DNA of 31,192 nucleotides from Vairimorpha apis BRL 01 (taxonomy: Eukaryota; Microsporidia; Nosematidae): assembly GCA_000447185.1 (NCBI GenBank), contig KE647058.1:6836-38027 (forward strand). The letters run 5' to 3'. The notes under the pieces are model-generated. The model saw nothing but the letters and a program-made list of their open reading frames with translations, did not search any database and had not been told where the DNA came from. Each line of letters begins with the position of its first letter. The first letter of the stretch is position 1. Positions 10,822 to 20,249 of the stretch are shown here, one piece after another. A program made the position numbers and the translations under genes.

Positions 10822-11720
10822 AAAAAATTAAAAATTTTATAATTTAATAAATATTAAGAAGCATATTTGGTATTATGTAGTTTTTATCTATATGTCAAAA
10901 TTAGTATAAAAATATTATAATATATTATTTTCACATAATATTTTTAAATTCATTATAATATGATTTTTTATGAAAATTTAAAAATATATTATTTTCCCAA
11001 ATTATTTTTTATAATATAAACGAATTAAAATGTTATATATAAATTTTTTATATAGTTTCGAATATTTTAATATATAATCTAATACTTTAAATATGAAATA
11101 AATTTTTAAACATAATTTTATTTATGTAAACTTTTGATAAGCTTATTTAGATTAATTCATATTTAAAATAAGTATAATAAAAATAATTTAAAAAAGCTTT
11201 CATGTAAAAATATATTCATATGTAACAAAATAAACAAAAATAACCTATAGATTTAAAATTTATTGTGTTTAAATTTGTAACAAAAATTGTAATTATAAGA
11301 AATAAATAATAAAAAAATATACTTATTATTTTTTAACTTTATATACATTGGGAATAATTTTTTATATTTTATTATAATAAAATTTTTACTTTAAAAAATT
11401 GAATACTACTAACCTAATATTTATTAGATATTTTTTAAAATAAAATTAAAAATTTTTTTTATTACGCATATAAAATTTTATTTCATAATACAAAAATTAA
11501 TAAATAAAGTTTTTAACAATTTAAGTTTATTAGTAATTATTTTGATAAAAAAGTTATAAAATAAAATAAATTTTTTTAAAAAATTTTAATTTTACTTATT
11601 TGAAAATTTGAAAATATATTTCAACTTAGAATATAAACAAACAATAAATTTTAACTTTTTAAATTTTACTTATTGGATTTAAAAAAATTTTACTAAATTA
11701 GTTTTTAAATTTAAAGCCTT
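10822..11720. other. AT-rich spacer, no gene seen
   Basis: About 0.9 kb between the divergent Nup57 and ankyrin genes. There is no supportable ORF or RNA. The ankyrin ATG is preceded by GCCTT, which could be a weakened version of the CCC element. Confidence 0.5.
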
Positions 11721-13053
11721 ATGGTCATATCAGAAATAAAAGAAATATTATTAGATTTTTGTGAATATCCAGATTTTATAAAAACAGATATGAATTCAAG
11801 CAAACAAAAAGATATACTGTTTAAATTGTTAAATCTAACACATCATTATAAACAAAAAGGTATACTTTCTTCAAAAACTCCTTCAAATTTTGTTTACACA
11901 ACAGTTTACTCAAGACAATACTTCCATAAACTTCATTTATTAAAATTAAGTCTTATAGATGATACTCCTTTAGAAAAAAATTTTCAAATCAACCTACAAT
12001 TTTGCAATGTATTAAACTATATTTTCATTTTAGCAATGTTGAAAAATAAGACTCAACTTGTAAAATTTTTATTAGATAGCGGATTTCCAAAAAGCATAAA
12101 TTCATCTATATTTAATACAGAAATGACACCTACATATTTCATGTTAAGCTGTGTTTTAAAGAATAACATGTATAATCTATTTTTAAATTATTCTCCTAAT
12201 CATAATATTACATGGAATGGTTTATCAAGTAATTTTTTATTATTAAAAAAAATATTACTTTTGAAAATCAAGAATGGAATTTTATTACTACACGCCAATA
12301 TGAGCTAATGTGTCAATACAAAGGTATAAAAATTAGAAAAACAAATGATAATGCAATATTTTTTTTGATTTTCTTATTATGACAAATAAATACAAAAAAA
12401 TTCAAAATTTACTAAGCTATTCACCAGAAATTATTCAATATTCAAATTTTTGTTTTGTTTTTTGCACTAATTTTGCAATTCTAAAAATATTAACCATTTA
12501 CAGCATCGATTTCAAACAATCTTATGGTAAACTCACACCGTTACATGTTTCAACATATACTGGTGATCTTAATATGTTGCTTACTTTTTTAATTAAAACT
12601 AAAAATTTAGATGTTCAAGATGAAAAAGGATATACATGTTTGCATATAGCTGCCCTTCATAAACAATATATTTTGCTTGAATTATTAATTCGATGTGGAG
12701 GAAATGTAAATATAAAAGACAATAATAATGAAACAGTAAAACAAATATACGAAAAAGACAATTGGATTATGAAAAAACCAAATGTTCTCGATAATGAATT
12801 AATAGTTAACTTAGTTGATATGGATGCAAACGATATAGGTTTTAAATGCTCATCTATAGCTTTAGACCACATTGTCAAACTTAAAAATTTTAAACCACAA
12901 TCTAGATTCAAAATTTTTAATCTATTAAATTTCTACAGCTTTGAAAAAGACACAATTTACAAACTTGGATTATTAAAAGAAAATTATGGTTTTATGTATA
13001 AAATTTTCAATGATAAAGAATATTATAATAATATATATTTTCAAAATAATTAA
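11721..13053 (+). CDS. Ankyrin-repeat protein, two frameshifts
   Basis: One gene in three frames, about 444 codons in total. Segment 1 (from the ATG at 11721) stays meaningful to about 12245. The middle segment continues in the -1 frame from an A8 run (12245-12252) through readable protein such as FENQEWNFITTRQYELM. It shifts -1 again at a T8 run (12359-12366) into the final frame, which ends at 13053. The C-terminal part has ankyrin repeats: GKLTPLHVSTYTGDLNMLL, then GYTCLHIAALHKQYILLELL, each followed by a loop with DVQDEKG or NIKDNNN. A weaker repeat lies in segment 1 (about residues 100-125). Ankyrin repeats mediate protein contacts; partner and pathway cannot be told. The downstream YEATS gene is convergent with only 9 bases between the stops. 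The breaks may be base-calling errors, decay or recoding. Confidence 0.8.
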
Positions 13054-13062
13054 ACAAACATG

Positions 13063-13506
13063 TTAATCATCTTCTTTATATAATTTTAACATATAATTTA
13101 TTCCTTCTTCAATTTTTTGATACTCATTTTCTTCACTTTCATCTGGAATGTTTGTGTCATCATATGGTCCTGTAAAAACAATTTCGTCCATACATTCATT
13201 TATTACAGTATCTCCTTCTCCATGTAATTTCAAAAAATGACTAGTATGGAGTTTTTCATCATTTGTCAATATTATTTTTAATTGTATTGTAAACTCTCCC
13301 CAACCCATTTCATGTATTTCAAAAGGGTATTCTTTCATTATTAAATTGTTAGTAAATGATTCATGTAATTTAAATTGTACACTTTTTACAATATTTTTTG
13401 GGGCATGAACATATGCAGACCATTGATGTGTAATATCATTTTGTGGATTTTTAATTTTTTTAGCTTTTGTTCCAATAACAATTTTACAAGTTGAATAATT
13501 TTTCAT
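13063..13506 (-). CDS. YAF9: YEATS-domain protein (Yaf9/GAS41-like)
   Basis: A 147-residue protein almost filled by a YEATS domain, the reader of acylated histone lysines. In order: HQWSAYV, VQFKLHESF, an EIHEMGWGEF block and a late DEIVFTGPY strand. The HESF and GWGEF blocks carry the aromatic and polar residues that form the acyl-lysine pocket in AF9/GAS41. The closest layout is Yaf9/GAS41, a shared subunit of the SWR1 and NuA4 chromatin complexes, including a short helical acidic tail (EEGINYMLKLYKEDD). An extended start at a TTG three codons upstream is unlikely, because ACCC directly abuts the ATG. Taf14 or Sas5 type remains possible. Confidence 0.92.
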   Translation of the reverse strand: MKNYSTCKIVIGTKAKKIKNPQNDITHQWSAYVHAPKNIVKSVQFKLHESFTNNLIMKEYPFEIHEMGWGEFTIQLKIILTNDEKLHTSHFLKLHGEGDTVINECMDEIVFTGPYDDTNIPDESEENEYQKIEEGINYMLKLYKEDD

Positions 13507-13511
13507 GGGTA
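13507..13511 (-). promoter_or_regulatory. CCC-type start element of YEATS gene
   Basis: On the minus strand TACCC directly abuts the start codon (plus-strand CAT followed by GGGTA). It argues against the upstream TTG as start. Confidence 0.55.
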
Positions 13512-15890
13512 TCAATTTTTTTGATAAAAATTATTTGGTAAAAAATATAAAATTCTATCATTTTTGAATATAATTAAAGTGTTATTTGTGTTTTAATAAA
13601 AATATACTATGTAAATTTTGTTTTTTTAATCAGTTTTGAAAATTTAATACTTTAAAATTATTTTGTAAAACATTTTTTAGATAGAATGAATAAAAACTAA
13701 AATGTCAAAAGTTTTTTTATAAAAATGATTTTTGTATATGTTTTAAATGTAAACATTTTCTTCTTTATATTTTGTAAATTAATATTTTTTTATCGTGAAA
13801 AAATTTAATACTAAAATTACTATATTACATTTTTATAAACATAGATATTTTTCTTTTAAAATAATTTTTTTTCAAGTTTTTATATAATTAAATGTCAAAA
13901 TCCTTATTAAATAAAAAAAAATTTATATTATTTAATTTTAGTGCATAATAATTTTATAAATCTATTAAATATTATTATAAAATTTAAATTTAAATTTTTG
14001 AATTTTATATTTTTTACATATATATTATGTTTTATTTTATTTACTCAATTATGTTACATAAATTAAAATGTAATTACAGTTAATTAAAACAATTTGTGTT
14101 ATATTTTAAATTATTAAAACAATTTATTTGAATTTAATTTTTAAATGAAACATATGACAAAACATTTAAGATTAATAGTAAATTACAGAAACATATATTT
14201 CAGTCATCTATTTATTATTCAGAACGTCTTTGATATGGGTTTTTTTAATGATGAAAGTTTTCCTTTAAATTAATATTGCTTTCTTTCAAATCTTAATTAT
14301 ATGAAAAATACTTTTATTAAGTTTCTCAATAATTTATATATACTCTTTGAAATATATTTAGATTTTTCTGGTTATAAGTTGCTTTATTATTCTGTGACCA
14401 TTCTATTAGTTTTAGATATAAGGTAATACATTAACTTAATATTTTTGTTATTTCTTAATATCATCGTAATAATATTATTATAAAACTTTCTTACTTAATA
14501 ATTAGATGTTTTCTATATTTATAATTAATATATATTAATTTCATGATTTATATCATTTATCAAAGCTACAATATGTGTTGTTTATTTGTATTAAATTTAA
14601 GTTATTTTATTGATTATTTTTATAATAACTTTTTTTCATTTCTTCATGAAACATGTAGTTTATACTATATTAATATATCAATTCTTAATAATATAAAATT
14701 AAATAAGAAATAAAATTACTTTTTCATAATCTGTACTTTTGAAATTAAATATGTGTGTTAGTACAAATAAAATCATAAATTGTCTTTTTTTAATATTACA
14801 AAAGAAAATAATGCTATAACCAAGTAAAAGATATTTAATTATTTTTTTTAATACATTTTAAATGCAATACATAAATTTTCTAGATCATTTTTAATCGTTT
14901 AGATAACAAATAAAGACATTTTTTACAAAAAATAGTATATAATAAAGTTACAAGGTTATTTATAAATTATATTAAAATTTACTAATTTTATCATTTTTGA
15001 TTTTATTACCACATTTTTTACTTTTACTTCATATCTTATATTAATTTTGATTTTTATTTTTTGATTTTTTTTTAATTTAACGTTCTCTATAGTGTAATTT
15101 TTTAAAGATATGGTGTTTATTAAATTTTCTTCTTGTTTTACCATTTCATTCACTCGAGATAAATTTAATTAATATTCTTGTCTTAAATTTGCATAAATAG
15201 ACTAAGAGATCTTTTTAAGTATAATAAATTGTATTTATAATTTTAAAATAATTTAAAATTTTATAATTTTGTAATTTTTACTAATATCTGTGGTACTTGG
15301 TTATACATAGTCCTATATTTTTATATAAGTAATTATTTTTGTGAGTGCTTTATGTATTTGTCATAATTCTTTAATTAAATATAATAAATCTTAACTTTCA
15401 TTTTATACAGTTTTCGTATGATCTTGATTGAATATTTACAAATTTAATATGTATAATAATAAATATAATATAAATCTATAAAACATTATATAAAAAATTT
15501 AAACTAAAAAAAGAAAATTTTTTGATTTATTTTCTTCAAAAAATATAAAACAAAGTAAATACTTCAATGAATTCTTAAATTAAAACAACAAAGTAATAAA
15601 ATTTTCGTTGTATCGAAAAAAAACTATAAAATAAATATAATAAACATTTTTTATTTATAAAAGTTAATTATAAAATTTTATAATATCTATTTTTGTTAAT
15701 ATTAAACTTTTATTAAATAAATTATTAAATTTTTAAATTTTATTATCTATTACATTTTTTATAAAAAAAATTTAATTAAAAAAATTATTTTAAAATTTTT
15801 CTCAAATTAACATTTTAACTTTAAATTACACAAATTTATATAAAAAAATAAAAATGTTTTTAACGTTAAAAATTTAATTATTTATATTTT
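13512..15890. other. Long spacer, partly of coding-relic character
   Basis: About 2.4 kb between the YEATS and TGT genes. The outer parts are plain A/T. The centre, about 14200-15460, has higher complexity with a T-rich plus strand and is described separately as a possible decayed minus-strand gene. No RNA gene is seen. Confidence 0.45.
14210..15460 (-). pseudogene. Possible decayed minus-strand coding region
   Basis: Minus-strand reading yields broken stretches with protein-like composition. One is 34 residues at 14326-14430 (contains YLKLIEWSQNNKATYNQ, then stop). Another is an open frame at 14956-15144 that starts MVKQEENLINTISLKNY and is Lys/Ile-rich. Around 15290-15440 there are several short runs such as KNIGLCITKYHRY between stops. 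I recognise no family, and restoring continuity would require many indels. The alternative is random AT-rich sequence with locally more G+C. The open frame at 14956-15144 alone could be a small real gene. Confidence 0.22.
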
Positions 15891-15892
15891 TA

Positions 15893-15897
15893 CACCC
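15893..15897 (+). promoter_or_regulatory. CCC-type start element of TGT
   Basis: CACCC lies two bases before the ATG at 15900, matching the element seen before other housekeeping starts in this window. Confidence 0.55.
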
Positions 15898-15899
15898 AA

Positions 15900-17017
15900 A
15901 TGCTTGGTGATTTTAAAATAACTCATAAATGTAAAACAACAAAAGCACGAGTTTCAACATTTGAACTTAATAATAACATACTAGAACTACCTATTTTTAT
16001 GCCTGTTGGAACATATGGAGCTATTAAAGCCATATTGACTGAGAACATAGAAGAAAATATGATATTATCTAATACTTATCATCTTAGAAATCTCAATAAA
16101 AATGTTAAAAATTTTATGAAATATGATAGGAGTATGTTAACAGATTCTGGAGGTTTCCAGATTGGAAGTCTTCCTGATGTTGAAGTAGAAGAAGATGGTG
16201 TTAAATTTTTTAATAAAATGTTTACTCCAGAAGAAAGTATGGATATACAAATGACACTTGGTGCTGATATTATCATGCAGTTAGATGAAGTAGTTAATCC
16301 TAATGATGATTTGGTAAAAATTAAAAATGCATGTGAAAGATCTATACGTTGGCTTGATAGATGTATTAAGCAAGTTTATTACAATAATGATACAATAAAA
16401 CGTAAAAAAACATACTAGAAATTTTAATTAATGATAATAGTAAGCAAATTTTATTTCCTATTGTTACAGGTGGCTTGGATGAAAATTTAAGACAATACAG
16501 CATTAATGAAATTCTAAAAAGAAAACCAAAAGGTTTAGCTATAGGTGGTTTAAGTGGTGGGGAAGAAAAAAAAGAATTTGCCAGAACAGTCTTGTATTGT
16601 ACTAAAAATCTTCCGTTAAACATGCCTAGATATATTATGGGTGTAGGATATCCTGAAGATATTTTAATATGCGTCGCTCTTGGTACTGATATGTCTGATT
16701 GTGTATACCCTACAAGAACTGCAAGATTTGGTCGATTGTTTAGTGATAATGGTGACATTGTAATAAGTAACAAATTACAATATAATTTAAGTAAAAATAA
16801 GGAATGCAATTGTACGACATGTAAAAATTATTCGTTTGCTTATTTATCTATGATTAAAAAAACAACAAATTTTTGCATTTTAGCTTCAGTTCATAATTTG
16901 TATTACATGAGAAATCTCACAGAAAGAATAAGAAATGCAATAAAAGAAAATAAATACCCTGATTTTATTAAAGAATACTTAAAAAAAGATATAAAATTAT
17001 TCCTACTTGGATTATAG
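15900..17017 (+). CDS. TGT1: Queuine tRNA-guanine transglycosylase, one frameshift
   Basis: Catalytic-type eukaryotic TGT, which exchanges guanine 34 for queuine in GUN-anticodon tRNAs. The first 170 codons contain the DSGGFQ active-site block (Asp82, general base). At an A7 run (16404-16410) the frame moves -1 and the protein continues as ILFPIVTGGLDENLR. It goes on through the eukaryotic GLAIGGLSGGE and MGVGYPEDI blocks to DCVYPTRTARFG, whose Asp (about 267) is the nucleophile. The zinc site CxCxxC (CNCTTC) with a distant His (SVHNLYYM) is complete. Total about 372 codons, close to the family. Everything needed for catalysis is present, so the shift looks like one missing A or a recoding event and not decay. 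Eukaryotic TGT works with a QTRT2 partner, not seen here. The 3' end faces the GTPase gene. Confidence 0.93.
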
Positions 17018-17025
17018 AAGTGCTT

Positions 17026-17043
17026 AAACACGTAAATGTGTTT
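17026..17043. terminator. Hairpin between convergent genes
   Basis: AAACAC and GTGTTT form a 6-bp stem with a GTAAAT loop, followed on the plus strand by more T. It sits 8 bases after the TGT stop and 26 bases before the GTPase stop, so it could mark the 3' ends of both. Function is inferred from position only. Confidence 0.35.
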
Positions 17044-17069
17044 TTTGATTAAAATTTATTATTATATAT

Positions 17070-17609
17070 TTAACAACAATTAAATATTCCACAACAACGA
17101 TCATTTTTTAAAATTTTAGGCTTGATTGCTGCTTCAATTACTAAATCAAAAAGCTTATTTACATTTGTAAAATTTAATGCAGACGTTTCTATGTACTCAT
17201 AACATTTATATTTTTCGACTTGTTTTCTACCTGTACTCGCTCTTATTACACGTTCTTCTTTTTTATCACTTTTTGTTCCACATAAAATAATAGGAATTTC
17301 ATATGATTTTAAAAACTCCAAAATACCATTTGTTAGTTTAAACGATTCTCTATTAATAAGTGAAAAGCAAACAATAAATACGTCTGCCTGTTGATAGGAT
17401 AATGAAGATATTTTATTGCATTCTTTAATACCCGAAGTATCCCAAATACTTAATAAATAATCTATATTTTCAAATCTTATTTTTTTTCCAAAATTATTGA
17501 AAATATTTGTAACATATCCTTTAGGTGATTCGTTAGATACGTATGTTGAACAAAGCCAAGTTTTTCCTACTGCAACGTCTCCTATTAACACAACTTTTAT
17601 AGTTCGCAT
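17070..17609 (-). CDS. Rho-like small GTPase with Rab-like CC tail
   Basis: A 179-residue Ras-superfamily GTPase. G1 is GDVAVGKT (10-17), switch I YVTNIFNNF, G3 DTSG (57-60), G4 TKSD (about 112-115), G5 ETSAL (141-145). The segment LSYQQADVFIVCFSLINRESF is typical of Rho/Rac/Cdc42 (LSYPQTDVFLVCFSV). However, the Rho insert after G4 is missing and the C-terminus ends RCCGIFNCC, a Rab-type double-cysteine prenylation end. By chance the numbering matches Ras: position 12 is Val instead of Gly, position 35 Asn instead of the Mg-binding Thr (a Thr sits at 34), and position 61 Ile instead of the catalytic Gln. In Ras or Rho, changes at 12 and 61 block GTP hydrolysis, so this protein is probably a slow or non-hydrolysing switch. 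No CCC element precedes the ATG. It should act on a membrane in polarity or trafficking. Confidence 0.93.
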   Translation of the reverse strand: MRTIKVVLIGDVAVGKTWLCSTYVSNESPKGYVTNIFNNFGKKIRFENIDYLLSIWDTSGIKECNKISSLSYQQADVFIVCFSLINRESFKLTNGILEFLKSYEIPIILCGTKSDKKEERVIRASTGRKQVEKYKCYEYIETSALNFTNVNKLFDLVIEAAIKPKILKNDRCCGIFNCC

Positions 17610-18643
17610 GAATTATGTATTTTTATTTATATTTATAGCGTTTTAAATATGAAACAAAATGATTATTATATATAATTAAATTTCAAAAGTAAATTTTTAT
17701 TAAAATAAAGAAAATTGCAATTCAATTTTTTAACTTTAATTAAAATTTATATTAATAAATAGATTGCAAAATACAAAAAAATTGTGCTTGTTACAAGATA
17801 AAAATTTTGTTAAAGTTTTTTTAAATAATTTAAAATAATAATTAAAATAACAATCGTTTATTTTATATTTAAAAAAATTGAGTTTTATCAATGAATTTTT
17901 TTACATATAGTGCAATTTGAATTTACCAAAAAAAATTTATTTTTATAATATATTTAAATATATTTAAATTTAAATCTAATAAAAAATTACGATAAGCAAT
18001 ATAATGATTGTTTGTTTGAATAACATTTATAATAACAAACTTCAAATGTTATTAAAAATTTATCTTAACATATATGATATATTTGATGGTTTTTAATTAA
18101 AAACTTTTCTTCAAAAAAATTATTTTAGATTAAAAATTATTAATAATTTAAGATTTATTGTAAATAAATTTTAATGTATTAAAATTAAAGAAGTTTTGAC
18201 ATGTGATAAATTTGTTAAAAATATATTTTTTAAAAATAAATTATATTTGATTTTTTTGATAAATTGAATTTTAACCTGAAAAAATATTTTTAATTATATC
18301 AAAAAAAAATTTGTTTATTTTTTATCTCAACGGTTACTAAAATTACACTTTAATGATATAATATAATTAACAAAAATCAATTTTTTGACAGTTGTAAAAT
18401 TAAAATAAAAAATTCTTCTCTGAAGAAAAGCAATACAATAATTATACTGATCTTTATATGTTTTAAGTTCTTATTAATTGAATAATAAAAAAATTAATTT
18501 TTTGTCTTAAATTAATAATGTTGATTAGAAAACAACTCAAATGTGTTTAAATATGGTCAAATATACTAGTGTTTACCTATAACTTATGTCATTTATTTAA
18601 AAACTTTGTAAATGGTTTGTAATAAAAACAAATTATTCTGCAC
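17610..18643. other. AT-rich spacer, no gene seen
   Basis: About 1 kb between the divergent GTPase and bZIP genes. It holds a TATAAATATAAA-type stretch about 25 bases upstream of the GTPase ATG on the minus strand. Near its right end begins a cluster of palindromes described separately. No ORF or RNA is supported. Confidence 0.45.
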
Positions 18644-18654
18644 TGATGACATCA
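18644..18654. promoter_or_regulatory. Candidate bZIP site TGATGACATCA
   Basis: An 11-base inverted repeat with arms TGATG and CATCA around a central A. It contains TGACATCA, one base from the CRE TGACGTCA. It lies 83 bases upstream of the ATG of the bZIP gene. Confidence 0.4.
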
Positions 18655-18657
18655 AAA

Positions 18658-18666
18658 TGACGTTGA
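18658..18666. promoter_or_regulatory. Candidate bZIP half-site TGACGTTGA
   Basis: TGACGT is a CRE half-site with the ACGT core used by many bZIP dimers. It starts 4 bases after the preceding TGACATCA site. Confidence 0.35.
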
Positions 18667-18673
18667 TATTAAA

Positions 18674-18697
18674 TTTAGAACTTTAGAACGTTCTAAA
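18674..18697. promoter_or_regulatory. 16-bp palindrome with extra half-site
   Basis: TTTAGAACGTTCTAAA at 18682-18697 is a perfect 16-bp palindrome with an ACGT core. An additional direct half-site TTTAGAAC sits immediately before it (18674-18681). Placed 40 bases upstream of the bZIP ATG, it fits a homodimer binding site. Confidence 0.45.
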
Positions 18698-18736
18698 CGA
18701 AATATATAATATTAAATAAAAAATGATGTAAGCCGT

Positions 18737-19302
18737 ATGAAAGACCAAAATACAAACAAAAAATATAATATGGCAGATCATTACAGTAATAATTATTACT
18801 ATCAAGGAAGAAATGAACCTACATATAGTAATTATCCAATGCCGACTGAATACATGCATCCTGTACGAATGGACGTAAGAATGGATGAATATCTTGATGA
18901 AGAACAATTAAAAATTATATGGAAAAAAGAAAAAAATCGACTTGCTGCAAAAAAAAGTAGAGAAAAGAAACTTACGCATATTAAAGAATTAGAAAAAAAG
19001 AGTATAGAATGGGTTTAGAAATTCATGACTTAAAAGAAGCAGTCGAAGATTATGACAGAATCTTAAAAAATATCTTTGATTATATCAGACATTGTATTGG
19101 ACGACAAGATAAAAAGCAAGAAAATCTGGTTTATTTATTCGATTGTTTATGTCGACTTAAAAAACAAAATGGAGAACAGAGCATGTTTTTAAAAGATATT
19201 AATTACATGTTTGATAATAAATTAACAGTAAAAAATGACGACATTGAAGATTTGTCTGATAGACTGAGAGATTCTCTTAATGAAATTTTTGAAAGAAAAT
19301 AA
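18737..19302 (+). CDS. bZIP transcription factor, one frameshift
   Basis: The N-terminal ~60 residues are Asn/Tyr/Met-rich. The basic region KKEKNRLAAKKSREKK has the diagnostic N-x7-R (Asn67, Arg75), with AAKKSR as in AP-1/ATF factors. The first zipper Leu (85) is exactly ten residues after Arg75. At an A7 run (18993-18999) the frame moves -1. The continuation EYRMGLEIHDL keeps the heptad register perfectly: Leu85, Met92, Leu99, Tyr106, Ile113. That preserved register is strong evidence that both parts belong to one protein of about 188 residues and that the shift is -1 at this run. Staying in the first frame would end the protein at TAG 19016 with only one zipper turn, a form that should not dimerise. 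Three bZIP-like palindromes lie 40-90 bases upstream. Met12 is an alternative start. Confidence 0.9.
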
Positions 19303-19927
19303 ATATTGTTAGTATGTTAATATTGTCGACATGTTAATACTCCTGAATAATTAAATTGTGACATATTTTTAATTAATTTTTTATTTATTTTACATTATCA
19401 ATATTTTAATCATTCATCTTAAATTTACAAATGATTAATTAAATTCGAGTCATGCATTTTTCTTTAGTTAATTTAATCGTAAAATTAAATATTATTTTAA
19501 TATGCTGAATTTCATAAAATATAAATTTACATTTTTTACTTATAATAATATAATTATTTTGTAATAACACACATTTAAATATTAAAATGATTATTTTAAA
19601 TTAACATGTCAAATTTCATTTAATTATTATCAAATAATTAATCTAATTGGTAAATTAATTATTGTAATTTATATTTTAAAAATTTAAATATTTTAAAGAT
19701 GAACAAATAAAATTAAAAATTATTTTATTTTTAAAAAATATTTTTTGCATTTCTAAATGTAATTTAAAACTTATAAAATACAATATAAATTTTAAAATAT
19801 TATAAAATTTATTGATAGGTTTATTATAGTTGAATTAATTATACACTAGTTGTGACAATTTTTACAAATATTTTTTTATAGAATAGTTATTTGTTCTTTT
19901 TATTACTTAATTTTTTATTTTTTAAGT
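19303..19927. other. AT-rich spacer, no gene seen
   Basis: About 0.6 kb of AT-rich sequence between the bZIP gene and the next small gene. No site or ORF that I can support. Confidence 0.5.
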
Positions 19928-20249
19928 ATGGATAAAGGAAGTTTATCAAGAGAATGTTCATTTTGTTGTAATTCTCAAGAATCAAGTCCAAAAAGTTTAA
20001 GTATGTTAACAAAAATAGGAAAAAAAGGATTTAGGGAAGCAATATTTTTACCAAATGGTATGACAAAAATAATATAAGTTTATCTTATAATGAAAATATT
20101 TATAAAATCAATGGCAAAGTTGATGAAATTAGTAATGAAAAACATGTTTATCATGAAATGTTTTATCAAAGAACATTTGACAAAAAATAAAAAAAGCACA
20201 ACTTGATTTTGATGGTAATGAGCTTTTTGTATTGGGTGAATTTGAGTAA
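19928..20249 (+). CDS. Small unknown protein gene, two frameshifts
   Basis: I do not recognise the family. The ATG at 19928 opens MDKGSLSRECSFCCNSQESS, then a Lys/Gly-rich part and FLPNGMTK. After an A5 run (20065-20069) the frame moves -1 and continues as ISLSYNENIYKINGKVDE. After an A6 run (20182-20187) it moves -1 again and ends KKAQLDFDGNELFVLGEFE at TAA 20247. All three parts have coding-like composition, few stops and continuous sense, giving about 107 residues. Three cysteines near the N-terminus (CSFCC) could bind metal, but no partner ligands are obvious later. No CCC element precedes it. Because each single frame is under 60 codons, it is easily missed. It could also be a pseudogene. 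Confidence 0.6.

Noticed and set aside
12301..12380. Two separate genes for the ankyrin segments
   Set aside because: The region between them reads as continuous protein in a third frame, with both junctions at A8 and T8 runs, so one gene is the better explanation.
16366..16809. 147-codon open frame opposite TGT
   Set aside because: Shadow of the TGT coding sequence; the plus strand has all catalytic motifs.
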